Numbered from the stretch's first letter, positions 44,383 through 56,453 are shown. The stretch: 64,000 nt of DNA from Symsagittifera roscoffensis (GCF_963678635.1 NC_087071.1:26955378-27019377), one strand, 5' to 3'. Translations and numbers: made by a program. The notes: a model not told the origin generated them from the sequence alone.

Positions 44383-45499
44383 TTGAATTGTGAATCATCG
44401 AACAATAAACACAAGCCCTGAGTTTTCCAGGTGCTCTTGATTGTCCAAGAAAACTTAACATAAAACTTTAGAAAGTTTCCCCGTGATTTAAAGCTGGACA
44501 TAAGTACAGTTTTCTTTCAATTGTCTGAATACAAAAACGTGCGGGTTTGAAAACAAAGAGAAAGTTTGCTGGTGTATTCAGATTAGAATCGGAACAAAAT
44601 ACTGATCAATCTTAGTTGTTGTCTATACCAGATGGCTCACAATGTTTCTTTTTTTCTTTCTAGACCTAAAGCATGGCCGTTGAAGAAACTGAATCCAAAG
44701 CATTATTTTTCAAGGAAGTTCGTTTGTCCGCAGCAGTTTACTAGGAGAACTTGGGCAAACCGGATACATAGAAGAGAGTAAGATTTGACAAGTGCAATAA
44801 AGTTTTTTGTCTAAGTCACTGTTGAACTCAGAATGGTAAGCTGCTATGTCTATTTCAGTTCCGTTCTGATAATTTGTCTTACTTGTTGTATAATAACTTT
44901 ATCACAATCATTTGTTTGCTTACTTGCACACTAACAATCTGAAACAAAATTTGTCAAAGAGTTGATCAGTTTTGTCAATGAATTGATAGTTTTTTTGGGT
45001 TTGACATCAAAATGGACTTTTTTACATCGTGTCTTCATCCTATGTGCGTTTCGAAATTTTTGAAAAAAAAGTGACGGAAAATTTGCGCTCGTTGTATTTT
45101 TTCAATAGACAATTTTCGACTTTGTAACTGACAATTTTTGACGGGTTTTTCAAGTTGTTGTCCTAAAATCAAAAATGAAAAATGATTTAACGGTGTAGAT
45201 TTTACATAAAATTGTAAGGGCTGTAAGGTTGCTAATTTGGTCATTTTGGAAGAAAAATTGGGCGTTAATTTTTGTTATATTAACGCACAACCGGAGATTT
45301 AATCTGTCTAAGAAGTCAGTACGCTCGCAATTAGCAAGCGTTATCAAAACGGATTAACAACTTTTTCTTCTTGTTAACAACTACTTAAACAAAATCAGCT
45401 GAATCAGTGAGCCTGGCTATTCTGAGAAAAAATGAATCTGTTTTATCAAAGAATCTGTTCTGAAAACTTTTCAAAGCAATTATCAAAAACTATCAGGAA

Positions 45500-45990
45500 A
45501 TTTTTGTTCCGACTTTCGATACGAAAGTAACGGAATATTTGTGCTCGTGTGGGTTTTTTTTCTTCAGACAAATTTCGACTTTTTAACTAGCAATTTTTGA
45601 AGGATTTTTTTTAAATCACGCAAAAGGTATTGATGCCCTGAGCTCAAATTTGATATTTCACTTGTGGCATTTTTTGTAAAATTACGGGGTTTAAGGATTG
45701 CCATTTGGGGCAATTGACGCGAGATATATTTCGCGCTATTAACGCGTAAGCGGAGATTGAATCCGTCTGAGAAATTGTTCCAAATTGGTTGAAAGAAGCT
45801 TATTTGCCATAACTGATTTGTTACAAGGAGCGAAATGTATTCTTTTGTTTTTATATGGCTTGTGGGAGGATGATTATTTTTGAAAAAATTTCAAATTTAA
45901 GAAAAATTTTTTTTTCATTTTGTTTTATTTCAATTAATTTTTCAATGTTATTACTGCTACATAAACTGGAACCAGGTCTAAATTAGAATT
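45500..45990 (+). repeat. Interspersed repeat C copy
   Basis: Near full-length: hairpin word GACTTTCGATACGAAAGTAACGG at the start, TGTGCTCGTGTGGGTTTTTT, GACGCGAGATATATTTCGCG, then GTTATTACTGCTACATAAAC at the end. Confidence 0.75.
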
Positions 45991-45999
45991 TATGTTTGG

Positions 46000-46614
46000 C
46001 TATAAACATGATTCTCTATTTCGATAAAATATTCCCAACTATATAATCATATTCCATCTCTAACATTTACACTTATTTGTAAATGCTGAAACTACTTGTA
46101 GTTTCAGCACCAGAGCAATTTGAATTAAACTTAGAATACAGTTGTTCTTCTTCTGGAAACTAACTCGCATAAACCAGTATACACTAGATCTATTGAGACT
46201 AGCAGATATGAAAGTAAGATTAAGATTGTTCTCAGACAAAAAGTTGCACGAATCTATCCGGCCCAAAATAAGATAACGTGACGAGCAGAAGGTATACCTT
46301 ATCTGAAATTACTCTATGAGTATAACCAAAAGGTCATAACTCAATTCTTTTTGCTTTCAATTAAAACGAATATTTCTTAGCTATATTGAATAAGCTACCT
46401 CTTAAAAATCAAATAAAATTTTGAGGCCCAGTTTCAGGGTGCACTCAAAATTATTTTTGTATTTGGGCTCAAATTATTTAAATAGGCTAAAATTGTAAGG
46501 GCTTTGAAAAACTTTAGTTCTGAAATCTCGAACAAAACTGCTCGTATCAGGGCGAAGCCCTGATTGTTTTGATTACCTTTGAAAGTCTTTGGAGCAGTAA
46601 AACCACGAAAAATC
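46000..46614. other. No recognisable gene; one hairpin
   Basis: AT-rich. ATCAGGGCGAAGCCCTGAT at 46,546-46,564 is a perfect 8-bp stem with a 3-nt loop. Nothing else supported. Confidence 0.45.
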
Positions 46615-46985
46615 TAAATGTAAAAAAAATTAATTAAATTTCTATTTTTTAAATTTGAGGTTTTTTGTGAAAAGAACCCCACACGCCATATTAAGTACAA
46701 AGTGATAGATTTTGCTCATATTAACAAATCTGTTATAGCTTATAAACTTCCTTGAACCAATTAGGAATGATTTCTAAGACGGCTGAAATCTCCGCTTACG
46801 CGAAAAACGATCACGGGTGAAACAATTATTTGAATTTAAACTCAAGACAATAATACCTTTCGAATGATCTAACAAAATCTGTCAAAAATTGCTAGTTAAA
46901 AAGTTGAAATGTGTCTGAAAAAAAAAACACCCACCCGAGCACAAATTTTCCGTTACTTTTGTTACAAAAGTAAGAATAATAAGTT
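46615..46985 (-). repeat. Interspersed repeat C, inverted copy
   Basis: The reverse complement carries ACGAAAGTAACGG-like start, TGTGCTCGGGTGGGTG, CTTTTTAACTAGCAATTTTT, GTAAGCGGAGATTTC and CTATCACTTTGTACTTAATA, in family order. The central GCCATTTTGG block is lost. Confidence 0.7.
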
Positions 46986-47164
46986 TTGTGAAAAAAATCT
47001 GCTGGTCACAACGTCTGAAAAACGTTTATAAATTGTACGCACTCACTGAAACTGCAAATTTGTATCAAAAATGTCAATCCAGTGCTGCGAGAAAAATTAC
47101 TTGTTCATTATAGTTCGCAGAGTTCATTAAAGTCTTTCATGCTTAAAATGGATATTCAAAATCC

Positions 47165-47541
47165 TCCTGTTTTTTGTTTATTGTTCCGACTTTCGAAACG
47201 AAAGTAACGGAATATTTGTGCTCGGGGTGGGTTTTTTTTCTTCAGACACATTTCGACTTTTTAACTAACGTTTTTTATCGGAACTTTTTAAAAATCATTT
47301 GAAAAGTATTGTTGTCCTGAGCTCAAATTTGAAAAGATATTTCAACGGTGGTCATTATTTGTAAAATTACGGGGGTTTAATGACTGCCATTTTGGTCAAT
47401 TTGGGACAATTGACGCGATATATATTTCGCGCTATTAACGCGTAAGCAGAGAGTTAGTCCGTCTGAGAAACTGTTCCAAATTGGTTGAAAGAAGCCTATT
47501 TGCCATAAATGATTTGTAACAAGGAGCTAAATCTATTCATT
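47165..47541 (+). repeat. Interspersed repeat C, left half (interrupted by BEL element)
   Basis: Runs from TTCCGACTTTCGAAACGAAA to CTAAATCTATTCATT. The family continues at 56,820 with CTTTGTACTTTATATGG, so the BEL/Pao element split one repeat C copy. Confidence 0.85.
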
Positions 47542-47999
47542 TGTATTCTGGCCTCTTTTATAACTCGAATAAAAACAGGAAACAGAATCGGCTTATTTCA
47601 AGAGAATCAAAAAACGGCGAATTTTAGTTAACTATATTGCACAGAATTAGCAACAACATTACACGTATCAAGTTAAAAAGTGGGCTTGTTCATGCGCTGA
47701 TTTGTGTGATTCATGTGTTTTTTCACAATGAATTCATACTTAGTTCACGCAGTTTAATTAACAGAAACTCAATTGCAAACCAATTTGGAACCGATTAAAA
47801 TATTAGCATTTTATTTTCTGTCAGACTCGGCTCTAATAGGATTTTCAAATGAAACGACTTAGAATCGAACCCACGCTGAACTCCCCGGAACGCACTATGT
47901 ATACGCTGGGCTATATAGCTGGTATTGCTAAGCAACTATACTGGCTCTACACTATACTAGCTTTCATGCTTTCAACTTTAACGCTTTGTAGCCTTAACA
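47542..47999 (-). repeat. BEL/Pao 3' LTR (458 bp)
   Basis: In element sense it starts TGTTAAGGCTACA right after the polypurine tract and ends …AATACA. Shares about 300 bp with 56,475-56,800 and its first bases with 56,805-56,819. Confidence 0.85.
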
Positions 48000-48011
48000 T
48001 CCTCCACCCCC
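48000..48011 (-). other. Polypurine tract of the BEL/Pao element
   Basis: GGGGGTGGAGGA on the - strand directly before the 3' LTR; it would prime plus-strand DNA synthesis. Confidence 0.75.
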
Positions 48012-48197
48012 GAAGAAGCGAGAACCGGAACGAGCTTAACGAGCGGCCGAGTGTAGTTTCCGGAAACGTTCCTTAGGTTTGCGGAGTGTGCGGTGTTGTC
48101 TTTGCCGTAGTTTAGCGACATTATGCGTGCTAGTGGGTAGTGGCCCGCTAGGGCTGATGGGTTCAACTAACCACACCATATCTATCGTTTTCAAAGT

Positions 48198-49140
48198 TTA
48201 TACGGGAGGAGCATGCCACTTAACTCTTTTATTGAAGGTAGAGACGTACTCACTTAACCATCGGTGCCAAATTGCGTTTGCGTACGACTGCGCACGGGCA
48301 TAGCGTTTAGAGTGAGAATAGTTTTCACTCGATCTTAGAGATGGAAACGTTGGATTGTGCTGACCTAAGAGGAAATGATTCGGCGTCCAAGCCTCAAGAC
48401 AATCTGGGTCGTCAGAAACGGGAGTGAGTGGACGGGTGTTTAGTGAACCTTCAACTAGGCACATGGTTGTGTTTAAAAACTCGTCAGTCAATTTTCTTGA
48501 CCCTAAGATTGCATAAAACACGCGCTCACAACTGCGCACTATTCGCTCCCATGCTCTACCGTGATTTGGTGCACTTGGAGGATTATACTTTCAGTTAATG
48601 CCTTTGTGTACGAGCGACAGTGGAGCTTCTGCGTTCCAATTTTTGATTCACAGAAGAAGCTTGTTTTTCGGCTCCTACAAAGTTTGTTCCGTTGTCCGAC
48701 CAAAATATTGAGGGTGTTCCTCGCCTAGAAATAAAGCGCTCGATAGTCATTACACATTAACTTGTGTCCATATATGGAACCAACTCAATGTGAATTACGC
48801 GAGTCCTTAAGCAAGTAAATAAAAAACCCCAGCGTTTCTCGGAAGATCGACGAATGCTTACATGAAATGGTCCAAAATAATCGACGCCGCAGTTCGAGAA
48901 CGGTGGCTGGCGTTAACCTAGACGCTCTGCGGGAAGATCAGACATCATTGGTGTAACGGTTTTCGCTTTTCGCTTTCTACAGCATACGCAATGTCTTTCA
49001 GTAACTCTTAGTGAAGATCTCAAGCGTAGTATAACAAATTGTTGATGAATGACGAACCGAAGGTAGTCAACGGACTGATATTCGTGCTTAATGTGATAAA
49101 AACGGAGAAACAATCGGATTAGGCGATGGCGGCTATCCAA
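48198..49140 (-). pseudogene. BEL/Pao integrase (zinc finger, core, C-terminal domain)
   Basis: HHCC zinc finger in 49,140-48,913 (CVCCRKRKAKTVTPMMSDLP after two histidines). The core follows in shifted frames: GVDYFGPFHVS with the first Asp, [11 protein letters not shown] with the second Asp, and PNHGRAWERIVRSCERV with the catalytic Glu. The C-terminal domain has LNTRPLTPVSDDP and TPNHFLLGQHNP (48,539-48,198). All three catalytic acids are readable but at least two frameshifts lie between 48,900 and 48,540. Confidence 0.85.
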
Positions 49141-49206
49141 AATTATTAGATTGCGAGTTTCGAATGCGGTTGCGGAGAGACGTTGGATACGGCCGGTAGA
49201 TCTAAT

Positions 49207-50184
49207 TTAAGCGTTCGGTCCGATAAAAGGCGAATACGATGCTATACGGCTAGATGTTTTTACATGTTGTCCAGCTGCTAATTGCTTACATTCAGCTGGG
49301 AATGACTCAAACTGCGAAAGATGCAAAAGTTTTTCCTCTGCAATGACAAGTTCTGCTGGATCAATTATGACCTTATCTGGTGATCTGAAATGTTTATGCT
49401 TTGGTGAGAGTCTCAACATATAAGCGACCAGCCGTTTTATCTTGGAGAACGAGCTATACTCTTCCCAAGGGAAGGCAAAGTCACTCGAAACTGCAGTGCA
49501 AGGAAAAATTGAAGAGACCTCTAAACCCTCATTTAGATCGTAGAACGGACCATTCAGGCGAGTTTTCTCAGTAACTTCCCTATTTGGATTGAAAGGACAA
49601 TCAGAAGTTTTCAAAAACGAAGGGCCGTTTACCCAACTGCTTTGCTTGAGAGAATCAGCAGTAATACCTCTAGTTTCGGGTTCAGCGGGGTTATTTTCGC
49701 TCAAACCATGGAACCAATGGTCAATTGATGTTGACTCCAGAATCTCGGCTACTCTATTGGTTACAAACACGGGCTGTTTGCTTGTCGAGGTCAACCAGTG
49801 AAGCACTCTAGTGCTATCATTCCACATGAACACTTTTGAAATACGCAGTGTCAGAGCTTTCTCGATATCATTCTTCAGGCGACTAGCAAGAAGCGCAGCT
49901 TGAAGTTCCAATTTCGGAATTGAAAGCATCTTCATCGGGACTACTCTTGCTTTACCGAAGACAAACGCTAGTTGACATCTGGAATAGGCGTTGTTCTGAG
50001 CTCGAAGGAATGCTATAGAACAGAAAACGTCCAATGAGCTATCACCGAACATGTGCAGCTCAACGTCATCTACTGGGAAGTCAAAATAGCAACGAGGTGT
50101 TTTGAGCTGCCCTAAAACTGGCAAGCCGGAGTGCCATTCAGGGAATCTGCATGGCACAACTAATTTGGCAGTGGGTCTTCCCAC
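49207..50184 (-). pseudogene. BEL/Pao RNase H region
   Basis: 325 open codons. CYFDFPVDDVELHMFGDSS contains the first catalytic Asp, PKLELQAALLASRL the Glu, and FMWNDSTRVLHWL the next Asp, then NRVAEILE and NNPAEPETRG, the typical end before the integrase. This frame is intact from shortly after the RT to the start of the integrase linker. Confidence 0.85.
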
Positions 50185-50189
50185 TGTTG

Positions 50190-50670
50190 GCCACGCAATC
50201 TCAAGATATCTTTCAGTAGCAAACGTGCGCGTACGGTATACGGGGCGACAAGACCTATGGGGTCGAACACGGAGGACTTAAAACTAAGAACCCATCGCTG
50301 CGTAACAGTCTTTGATTTCGCGGTTAACTCCTCTGCTCACAACCAACGTATCGGTGACGTAGTCCCATTTGAGACCGAGAACATGCGATGCGGTTTCCGG
50401 ATTAATCACAGCGGTAATAATTTCCTTACTGATGTTAGCGCTGGTCTTAGGGGATTCAGTTTCAAGGACAAATTGAGTACGTTGCTAATAAATTTTTGAA
50501 GATCAAACCCAACCAACTTAAGCAGTTCGACTAAACTGCGACTTATCATTAAAGCAGTTTCTGGGTTTTTCACAGACCCAAGGTAGTCATCAATGTAAAA
50601 ATTGTATAGCACGGCGTAAGCGCCATCGTGTTAACGATCTTGGTTGTCGACGGCTGTTCGGCGAAGAGCA
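50190..50670 (-). pseudogene. BEL/Pao reverse transcriptase, N-terminal part deleted
   Basis: YALRRTAVDNQ, then NFYIDDYLGSVKN (the YxDD catalytic motif) and, in another frame, VLGLKWDYV. The fingers and the first catalytic Asp region are missing: the protease end (RENMSDM near 50,680) is joined almost directly to the block just before YIDD, where related elements have well over 100 more residues. Confidence 0.8.
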
Positions 50671-50673
50671 TAG

Positions 50674-51303
50674 TTACCGCATGTCGGACATATTTTCCCT
50701 CCAAATATATGCCTTGTATATTGAAAAACACTCACATCTGATGTGGGGTCCTCCCGCCACAAAAAACGCAAGCGCTACGTCTTCAAGATTGCACTTGAAA
50801 GTGGTGGCTCGAACACCAATTGGTGATGGAAGTGGGCCACTGAGAACCCAGCCAATGGGCATACGAACAGCGACAGGAGTGTTTTGATTTCGTCCTTGGA
50901 AGTATTCGAGAGGCTTGATTGCATGAAAGAAATCTGCCCTAATGTCATCTCAACGTCGGAACAGTTGTAGAAAATAGGTTTAATTGACTGCAGATGTGGA
51001 AACCTGCCTTGGAGAATGGTAACGTCAATGGTTTCGGAACTAACGCTCAAACTGTCTATCATAAACGGCGTAACCCTAAACGAGTATTCATGGTGGTCGG
51101 ATTTGACAAACACGTCCACTTCGGCTTGTTACGTGGGAACGGATTCCGTCGAAATGAAGCCATTTACCAGAATCTCTAGCTTTTGGCAAAATAAATTTAA
51201 ACGCTGTGCTAGGTCCGCCGAGACCCATGAGTGGGTACAAAAGGAATCGCTCATTACAAGAGCAGTCGTCACGTCTGTGCTTGAACTTCTGTGCAGTCGT
51301 CAC
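50674..51303 (-). pseudogene. BEL/Pao aspartic protease region
   Basis: VMSDSFCTHSWVSADLAQRL (active-site Asp) lies at about 51,260-51,200 in one frame. TILQGRFPHLQSIKPI and SDVEMTLGQ follow in another, then PIGWVLSGPLPSP (50,862-50,820), as in Pao-type proteases with the DUF1758 layout. A frameshift near 50,930 separates the last two. Confidence 0.8.
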
Positions 51304-51349
51304 GTCTGTTCTCCAATCGAAGCATAGAAAGGATTCCTGTTAGTTTCTT

Positions 51350-54300
51350 CTAAGACGGCGACCCGGCTACGTTCGATGACAAAAATTGCGGCTTATTCCG
51401 GTTTGGCGGGGCGGTATTTTTCAAATTTGAATGGCTTGTGTCATTGCTAATGTTTAACTCTTTGTTTGCAGACCTTACGCTGAAAGTTTTCCCGGCACCA
51501 GCACCATGCAACAAGACATTATGAGTGCTTTCACAACCAGGCTTAGTGCATTTGCGGGCTCTAGGGCATTTTCGGAACATGTGATCAGGTTGCAAGCAAG
51601 CAAAACACAACCTATTTTGCACGGAGAACTGAGCTCGTTGAGTTGGGGTCTTTTCCTTAAATACAGAACAACTCCAGAGTGGGTGTTTACCTTTACACTG
51701 GAGGCACGGAGCATAAATTGGTTTGTCAACTTTTGAAGCAGCGGCAAAAACTTTTTTAGGTGGTTTATGGAAACCAGTCTTTGATGTCTTCTCAGGTAGT
51801 GACTTGTTCTGACTCTCACGCAGAAGTTCATGCGCCTCAGGTTTTTTGCAAAGCCAATCATTAAAATCTAAAATGGTTGGCTGTCTCCAACATTTCTTCA
51901 TAGAGTGAAGAGACCACGACTCTTTCATATTTGAAGGCAAGCAAGCAAGCAAAACACAACCTATTTTGCGCGGAGAACTGATCTCGTTGAGTCGGGGTCT
52001 TTTCCTTAAATACAGAACAACTCCAGAGTGGGTGTTTACCTTTACACTGGAGGCACGGAGCATAAATTGGTTTGTCAACTTTTGAACCAGCGGCAAAAAA
52101 ATTTTGTAGGTGGTTTATGGAAACCAGTCTTTGGAGTCTCCTCAGGTAGTGACTTGTTCTGACTCACACGCAGAAGCTCATGCGTCTCAGCCGTGTCGCG
52201 AAGCCAATCACTAAACTCTAAAATGGTTGGCTGTCTCCAACATTTCTTTATAGAGTAAAGAGACCACGACTCTTTCATATTTGAAGGCAAGCAAGCAAGC
52301 AAAACACAACCTATTTTGCGCGGAGAACTGAGCTCGTTGAGTTGGGGTCTTTTCCTTAAATACAGAACAACTCCAGGGTGGGTGTGTACCTTTACACTGG
52401 AGGCACGGAGCATAAATTGGTTTGTCAAATTTTGAAGCAGCGGCAAAAACTTTTGTAGGTGGTTTATGGAAACCAGTCTTTGGAGTCTCCCCAGGTAGTG
52501 ACTTGTTCTGACTCACACGCAGAAGTTCATGCGCCTCAGCCTTTTCGCAAAGCCAATCATTAAAATCTAAAATGGTTGGCTGTCTCCAACATTTCTTTAT
52601 AGAGTGAAGAGACCACGACTCTTTCATATTTGAAGGCAATTTTGAAAAAACTTGATTCAAAACGGATGTACTCTTCAAGTCGTACTTGTATCTTAACGTT
52701 TTTAAAACAGCGACTAGACTGGATATACTGGAAGCAAAACTGATAATGCTTTCTGAATTGTGCATTTTGAGAGGGGGAAAATTCAAAAGTTTTCCAAGAT
52801 GAGCCGCCACAATCGTCTGTGGTTGTCCAAATTTCCTCTCCAGAGTTTTCAAAGCGTCCTTGTAGAATATTCCACTGTAAGCGAATTCGGCAATTGCATT
52901 CTTCGCTTTGCCTGAAACGAGGATTGCGAGATATGTCAGTTTGACATCATCAATTAAAACTTTTGCATCGATTGCGTTTTTGAATTGACCAAACCATTTA
53001 GGCCACTGCAATGGATTTCCGTCGAAAGAAGACAATTTCCACTCAGGCAAGGGACCTTTCTGGCTCAGTGTCAAGATTTCAGCTAGACCTTGATTAGTGA
53101 TTGGTTTACTGCCCGAAGACGTAAATGGCCCGGGTTGATTGTGCTCACTTGTATGAGGCGCCATCAGCGCTTTCGGATGGATAGCGGCGTCTACAGCATT
53201 AGTATCACCGACATAAAAAGTTGTTCCTCCGCTAGAGAACGGTTGAACATTCGGTGGCTGTGTGACATAATATGAGTTAGGGGGGAAGGTGACTGTTGGC
53301 AGATTGAGAGCACCAACGTTAGTGGGTTAAATCGGTTGGTACACAAAATTTGCAGACTTATTTGTGAAAAAGTTTTGTTGAGCAATGGGCATTGAGGTCG
53401 TCGGGATATTAGAATGATGAAAACAAAGGTTTGTAGGTTCGTAGTTGTATAGATTGGTCAAAAGTTGCTGTTCCTGTGGCTCATACGTACTTTTTACATT
53501 TATATTTGGCAAGCTGACACTTGTATTTGATGTATGAGGGACGTTAACACTTTGTGAGTTTATACACGTGGTTTCGAAATAACTTGGTTGAGAATTGTGA
53601 ATCATCGCCAGATTTCTAGTGAAAGACTGTTCAATACTTGAAAATGACAAGAACTCGGAAGCAGGTTCCCGGTTGACACTTTGGACTGGCGCCACGGGCT
53701 GAATTACTTCCTGATCTGCGAAATGAGTGTTCACCCAACTTCTTGTCCGGTCTTCCTCCGTTTGGTTCTCCTGAACGGCCATTGCCAATTTTGACCTGCT
53801 ACGACGAAGTCCACAGATTTCAGAGGTGTCTTCCAGATATTCAGCGTCTTCGATAGTTGCTTCGGCTAGCTTTTGACGGCTTTCCTCTACAACCACATCA
53901 AGTTCAAGTTGACCCTTCTTCGACTGAATCTGGATCTCTTGCTTTTTCAAACGAAGCTTAGCCTCTGCCTGGCGTTCAACTTCCTCGCGTCTAATTTTCG
54001 CAAGGGCTGCTTCTCTTAGACGCTCACTCGAAGTCATTAATGCAATCTTAGAACGCTGTGAAATGGGGTTTCTGGGAACGGACAGATTCGCTTGGCGTCG
54101 AGGTTCGTGCAGTTGCTACCTGGCCCTCTTGAGTTTTAATTTGAAAGTAATTTTTAGCCAGAACTAATACATGGTCTTTTTCTGCAGTGATAGACCCTAG
54201 GTAAAACTCAAGTTGACTTATGGTTTCAGCAGCGTTGTTGCTCTGCATAGACAAAGATTTAGGCTTATCATTTTTCTCTATATTTTTTTTGTAAGCAAAT

Positions 54301-54440
54301 GCTAGATTTTTCGATGTACGTTTCAATTTCAGCTGGTCCTTCATTCGCACTTATGAATTCCGTAATTTTGGCTTGGTATTCGAAAAGATTTGTTTCCAAA
54401 GATAAACTTTGTTTAGCTTCTGGCCGACATCAAGCTCCAT
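51350..54440 (-). pseudogene. BEL/Pao gag, frameshifted, with 350-bp tandem triplication
   Basis: A likely start ATG is at 54,440, followed by a stop after about 29 codons and frame changes. 54,350-54,048 and 54,037-53,327 hold a long charged coiled coil (EERxAEAKLRLKKQE-type). 53,164-52,640 holds the capsid-like part of Pao gags (GNPLQWPKWFGQFKNAID, AAHLGKLLNFPPLK). Zinc knuckles CLQCKGxHPxWSC and CFACLQPDHMFRKC lie near the 3' end (about 51,690 and 51,600-51,555). The segment coding NMKESWSLHS to CFAC is present three times in tandem, each copy shifting the frame. Confidence 0.85.
51592..52640 (-). repeat. Three tandem 350-bp units inside gag
   Basis: Units 51,592-51,940, 51,941-52,290 and 52,291-52,640 each begin GCAAGCAAGCAAAACACAAC (or equivalent) on the + strand. 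349-350 bp is not a multiple of three, so every extra unit breaks the frame. The GCAA repeats at the joints suggest slippage or microhomology. Confidence 0.9.
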
Positions 54441-54685
54441 TTTGAAAATTTTTTTTCTTCAAATAAGAGCAAAAAAAAATATAGTGTCGATTGACGGAAT
54501 CGAACTAAAATCAATTCAAGTAGCCACGTCCTATACCGAACGAGAGGATCCTTGCAAGACCCTACGATTCTCGTTGCCCACGGAACAGAAGGACAACAAA
54601 CTACAAGATTGAACTTAAAGATGAATTTAACTAATGAAAAAAAAACAAATCAAGATTTATAATGCCTAACAAATGTTAAATATTC

Positions 54686-55075
54686 TTAGACTGTTGTCAT
54701 TTGTGAAATCTTATGCTTATCTGTTTTTCTTTTCCTTGAACTTGGTCGACGATTTTTAATTTCATTGATAAAATTGGACAGATTGGGGAAATAACGTCGA
54801 ATGATTCTCAAATTTTTTATTTGTAAAAACGCCGGAGGATGAATTAATTTAAGCTTACGAATTAATTCTTTGTCGTTAGCTTTTCTTTTTGAGATTAATT
54901 GTTTAGTCACATCAATGGTTGATATTCCTGTTTCAACCAAACTTCCATAAATATTGGGGGTAATTTGACGGTGTACGTAAATAATGGCTGATGTTTTGTT
55001 TTTAGATTCTTTTAAAATTCCAATTAGACTTTCTGGTGTAAGTGGGTTATCGTTGTTTGATCTATACTTGCTCAA
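54686..55075 (-). CDS. Unidentified open frame in the BEL leader (about 130 codons)
   Basis: Open from a stop just upstream of 55,075 to 54,686, starting on TTG with no ATG near the start. Sequence complexity is protein-like, with a basic tail (RRPSSRKRKTDKHK). It precedes gag in the element. It could be a broken accessory ORF, a captured fragment, or chance; no family match comes to mind. Confidence 0.3.
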   Translation of the reverse strand: MSKYRSNNDNPLTPESLIGILKESKNKTSAIIYVHRQITPNIYGSLVETGISTIDVTKQLISKRKANDKELIRKLKLIHPPAFLQIKNLRIIRRYFPNLSNFINEIKNRRPSSRKRKTDKHKISQMTTV

Positions 55076-55079
55076 TTAA

Positions 55080-56453
55080 TTATTTAAAACATCGTTCCAA
55101 AATATAAATTTTTTCTCTATCATACAGTTTGGGGAATAGCTTAAAAGATATTGAACAGTCGTTTGTTGGTTATTTGCATTCAAATTAAAGCTTAAACCTG
55201 GAACTGCTTAAAAAGTGTCGTCGAGGCGTTTTTGTAGAGTTAATGGTAATGTAATTACGGAGTGATGGATAGAACTCGCAGCAAAGATGAAGACCATTGA
55301 GAGTGATAAGCGATACGGTTGTTTTAGTGGCAATCAATTTAAGGAGTCTGTTGTTGTAAAGTCGTCACATAGAAATAAAAAAAGTATTACGATAATAACT
55401 TTAAGAAACCTTAGCTGAGGGTTTGTAAGGTTCTACTAAGGCTTCGGTTCAGTACTATTTAAGTTAACGCGTACCGTTTATCGGTTTAACTCAACGACGT
55501 TACGGCGAAACGGTAGTAGTAACAGTCGCAGTAGTATGCGGCCGAAAACGGGGCAAGCCCGAGCAAATTTTTAAAGATTATCAAACCACTGGAGGAAACC
55601 GAGGTAGGGATTCAATCAAAAAACCTGCTCGACATGATTGACGGTTTTATACAGTTAGACGTGCGGGACGAAAACGGTGCTTTCCGATTTTGCTCTAAAA
55701 TCGGGCAAAAAAAATTTTGGGAAAATTTGGTATAATTTTTTTTTCAAGAAAGTTTTTTTTTGAAAATTTTTTTTTTTGCGAAAATTTTCTGGAAATTTTT
55801 CTGGAATTTTTTCTTCGCAAATTTTTTGGGTTCGAGAATCTCCTGGGGTACTAGGGTACTGGGTATGCTCGAGTATTAGGGTGTCTAACAGGGTCTTTAT
55901 CGGTTTGCTATCAATTACATCGTATGTGATTTTATAGCACTGATAAAAAAGTAGCACTTTTTTTCGTTACAAAACTAGAACAAATTAGAGTCTAAAAATT
56001 AGTTGAAAACACAGGTTCGGTCTTACAAGTTTTTTGCAGGGAGTTCACCGAGCTTCAGAACAAAAGTCCACAAAGAATCCACAAAATACCACTTTCGGCC
56101 TTGTGTGATTTCGGCCTTCTGGGTTGTCGGCTTTGTTTTGACTAGGGCAGGTTTTGAGATTATACTGCTACAGGAGCTGGTTGTTTAGACAAAAAGAGTT
56201 TGTTGTTGTGGCAAAACTTGTCGATCGTATCGGTTATTTCACTAACTTCGGCTAAACTCGTCAAGCGACACCGTTCTTGATTTCGTTAACTGGGTTGTTT
56301 TTCACAGTTTCTGACTTTCGGCCAATCGACCTGTTTTTGATTTTTCGGTCGGTTGCAGTAGTTTGAGTTTTCGCGTAATGTGAATATTGGCATGGGTTTC
56401 GTTCAGTTTGAGGTCGCACAAAAATTTACAGATGTATTCTGCTTTCGGATAAC
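55080..56453 (-). other. BEL/Pao 5' leader, non-coding
   Basis: Between PBS and the first open frame. Includes an A/T-homopolymer patch at 55,690-55,810 that produces a low-complexity lysine-rich frame; no domain supported. Confidence 0.5.

Larger units (their letters stand above)
44030..45990 (+). repeat. Segmental duplication, copy 1
   Basis: Colinear with 57,010-58,710 in the same orientation (about 13 kb away). Long shared stretches include ATAAACAC-AGCCCTGAGTTT, GAAGTTCGTTTGTCCGCAGC and GACATCAAAATGGACTTTTT. It includes a repeat C unit at about 45,500-45,990. Copy 1 carries a MITE (44,177-44,382) that copy 2 lacks. Confidence 0.85.

Noticed and set aside
44111-44386. 91-codon + strand frame
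   Set aside because: It runs through the MITE and its inverted ends; not present in the paralogous segment.
51475-52446. Three overlapping gag frames as separate genes
   Set aside because: They are the same tandemly repeated gag segment in different phases.
54480-54600. Possible - strand tRNA gene in the BEL leader (GTTCGATTCC with T run after it)
   Set aside because: The B-box-like word sits in a simple TCGATT…AATCGA hairpin; no acceptor or D-arm pairing could be built and no A box fits the spacing.
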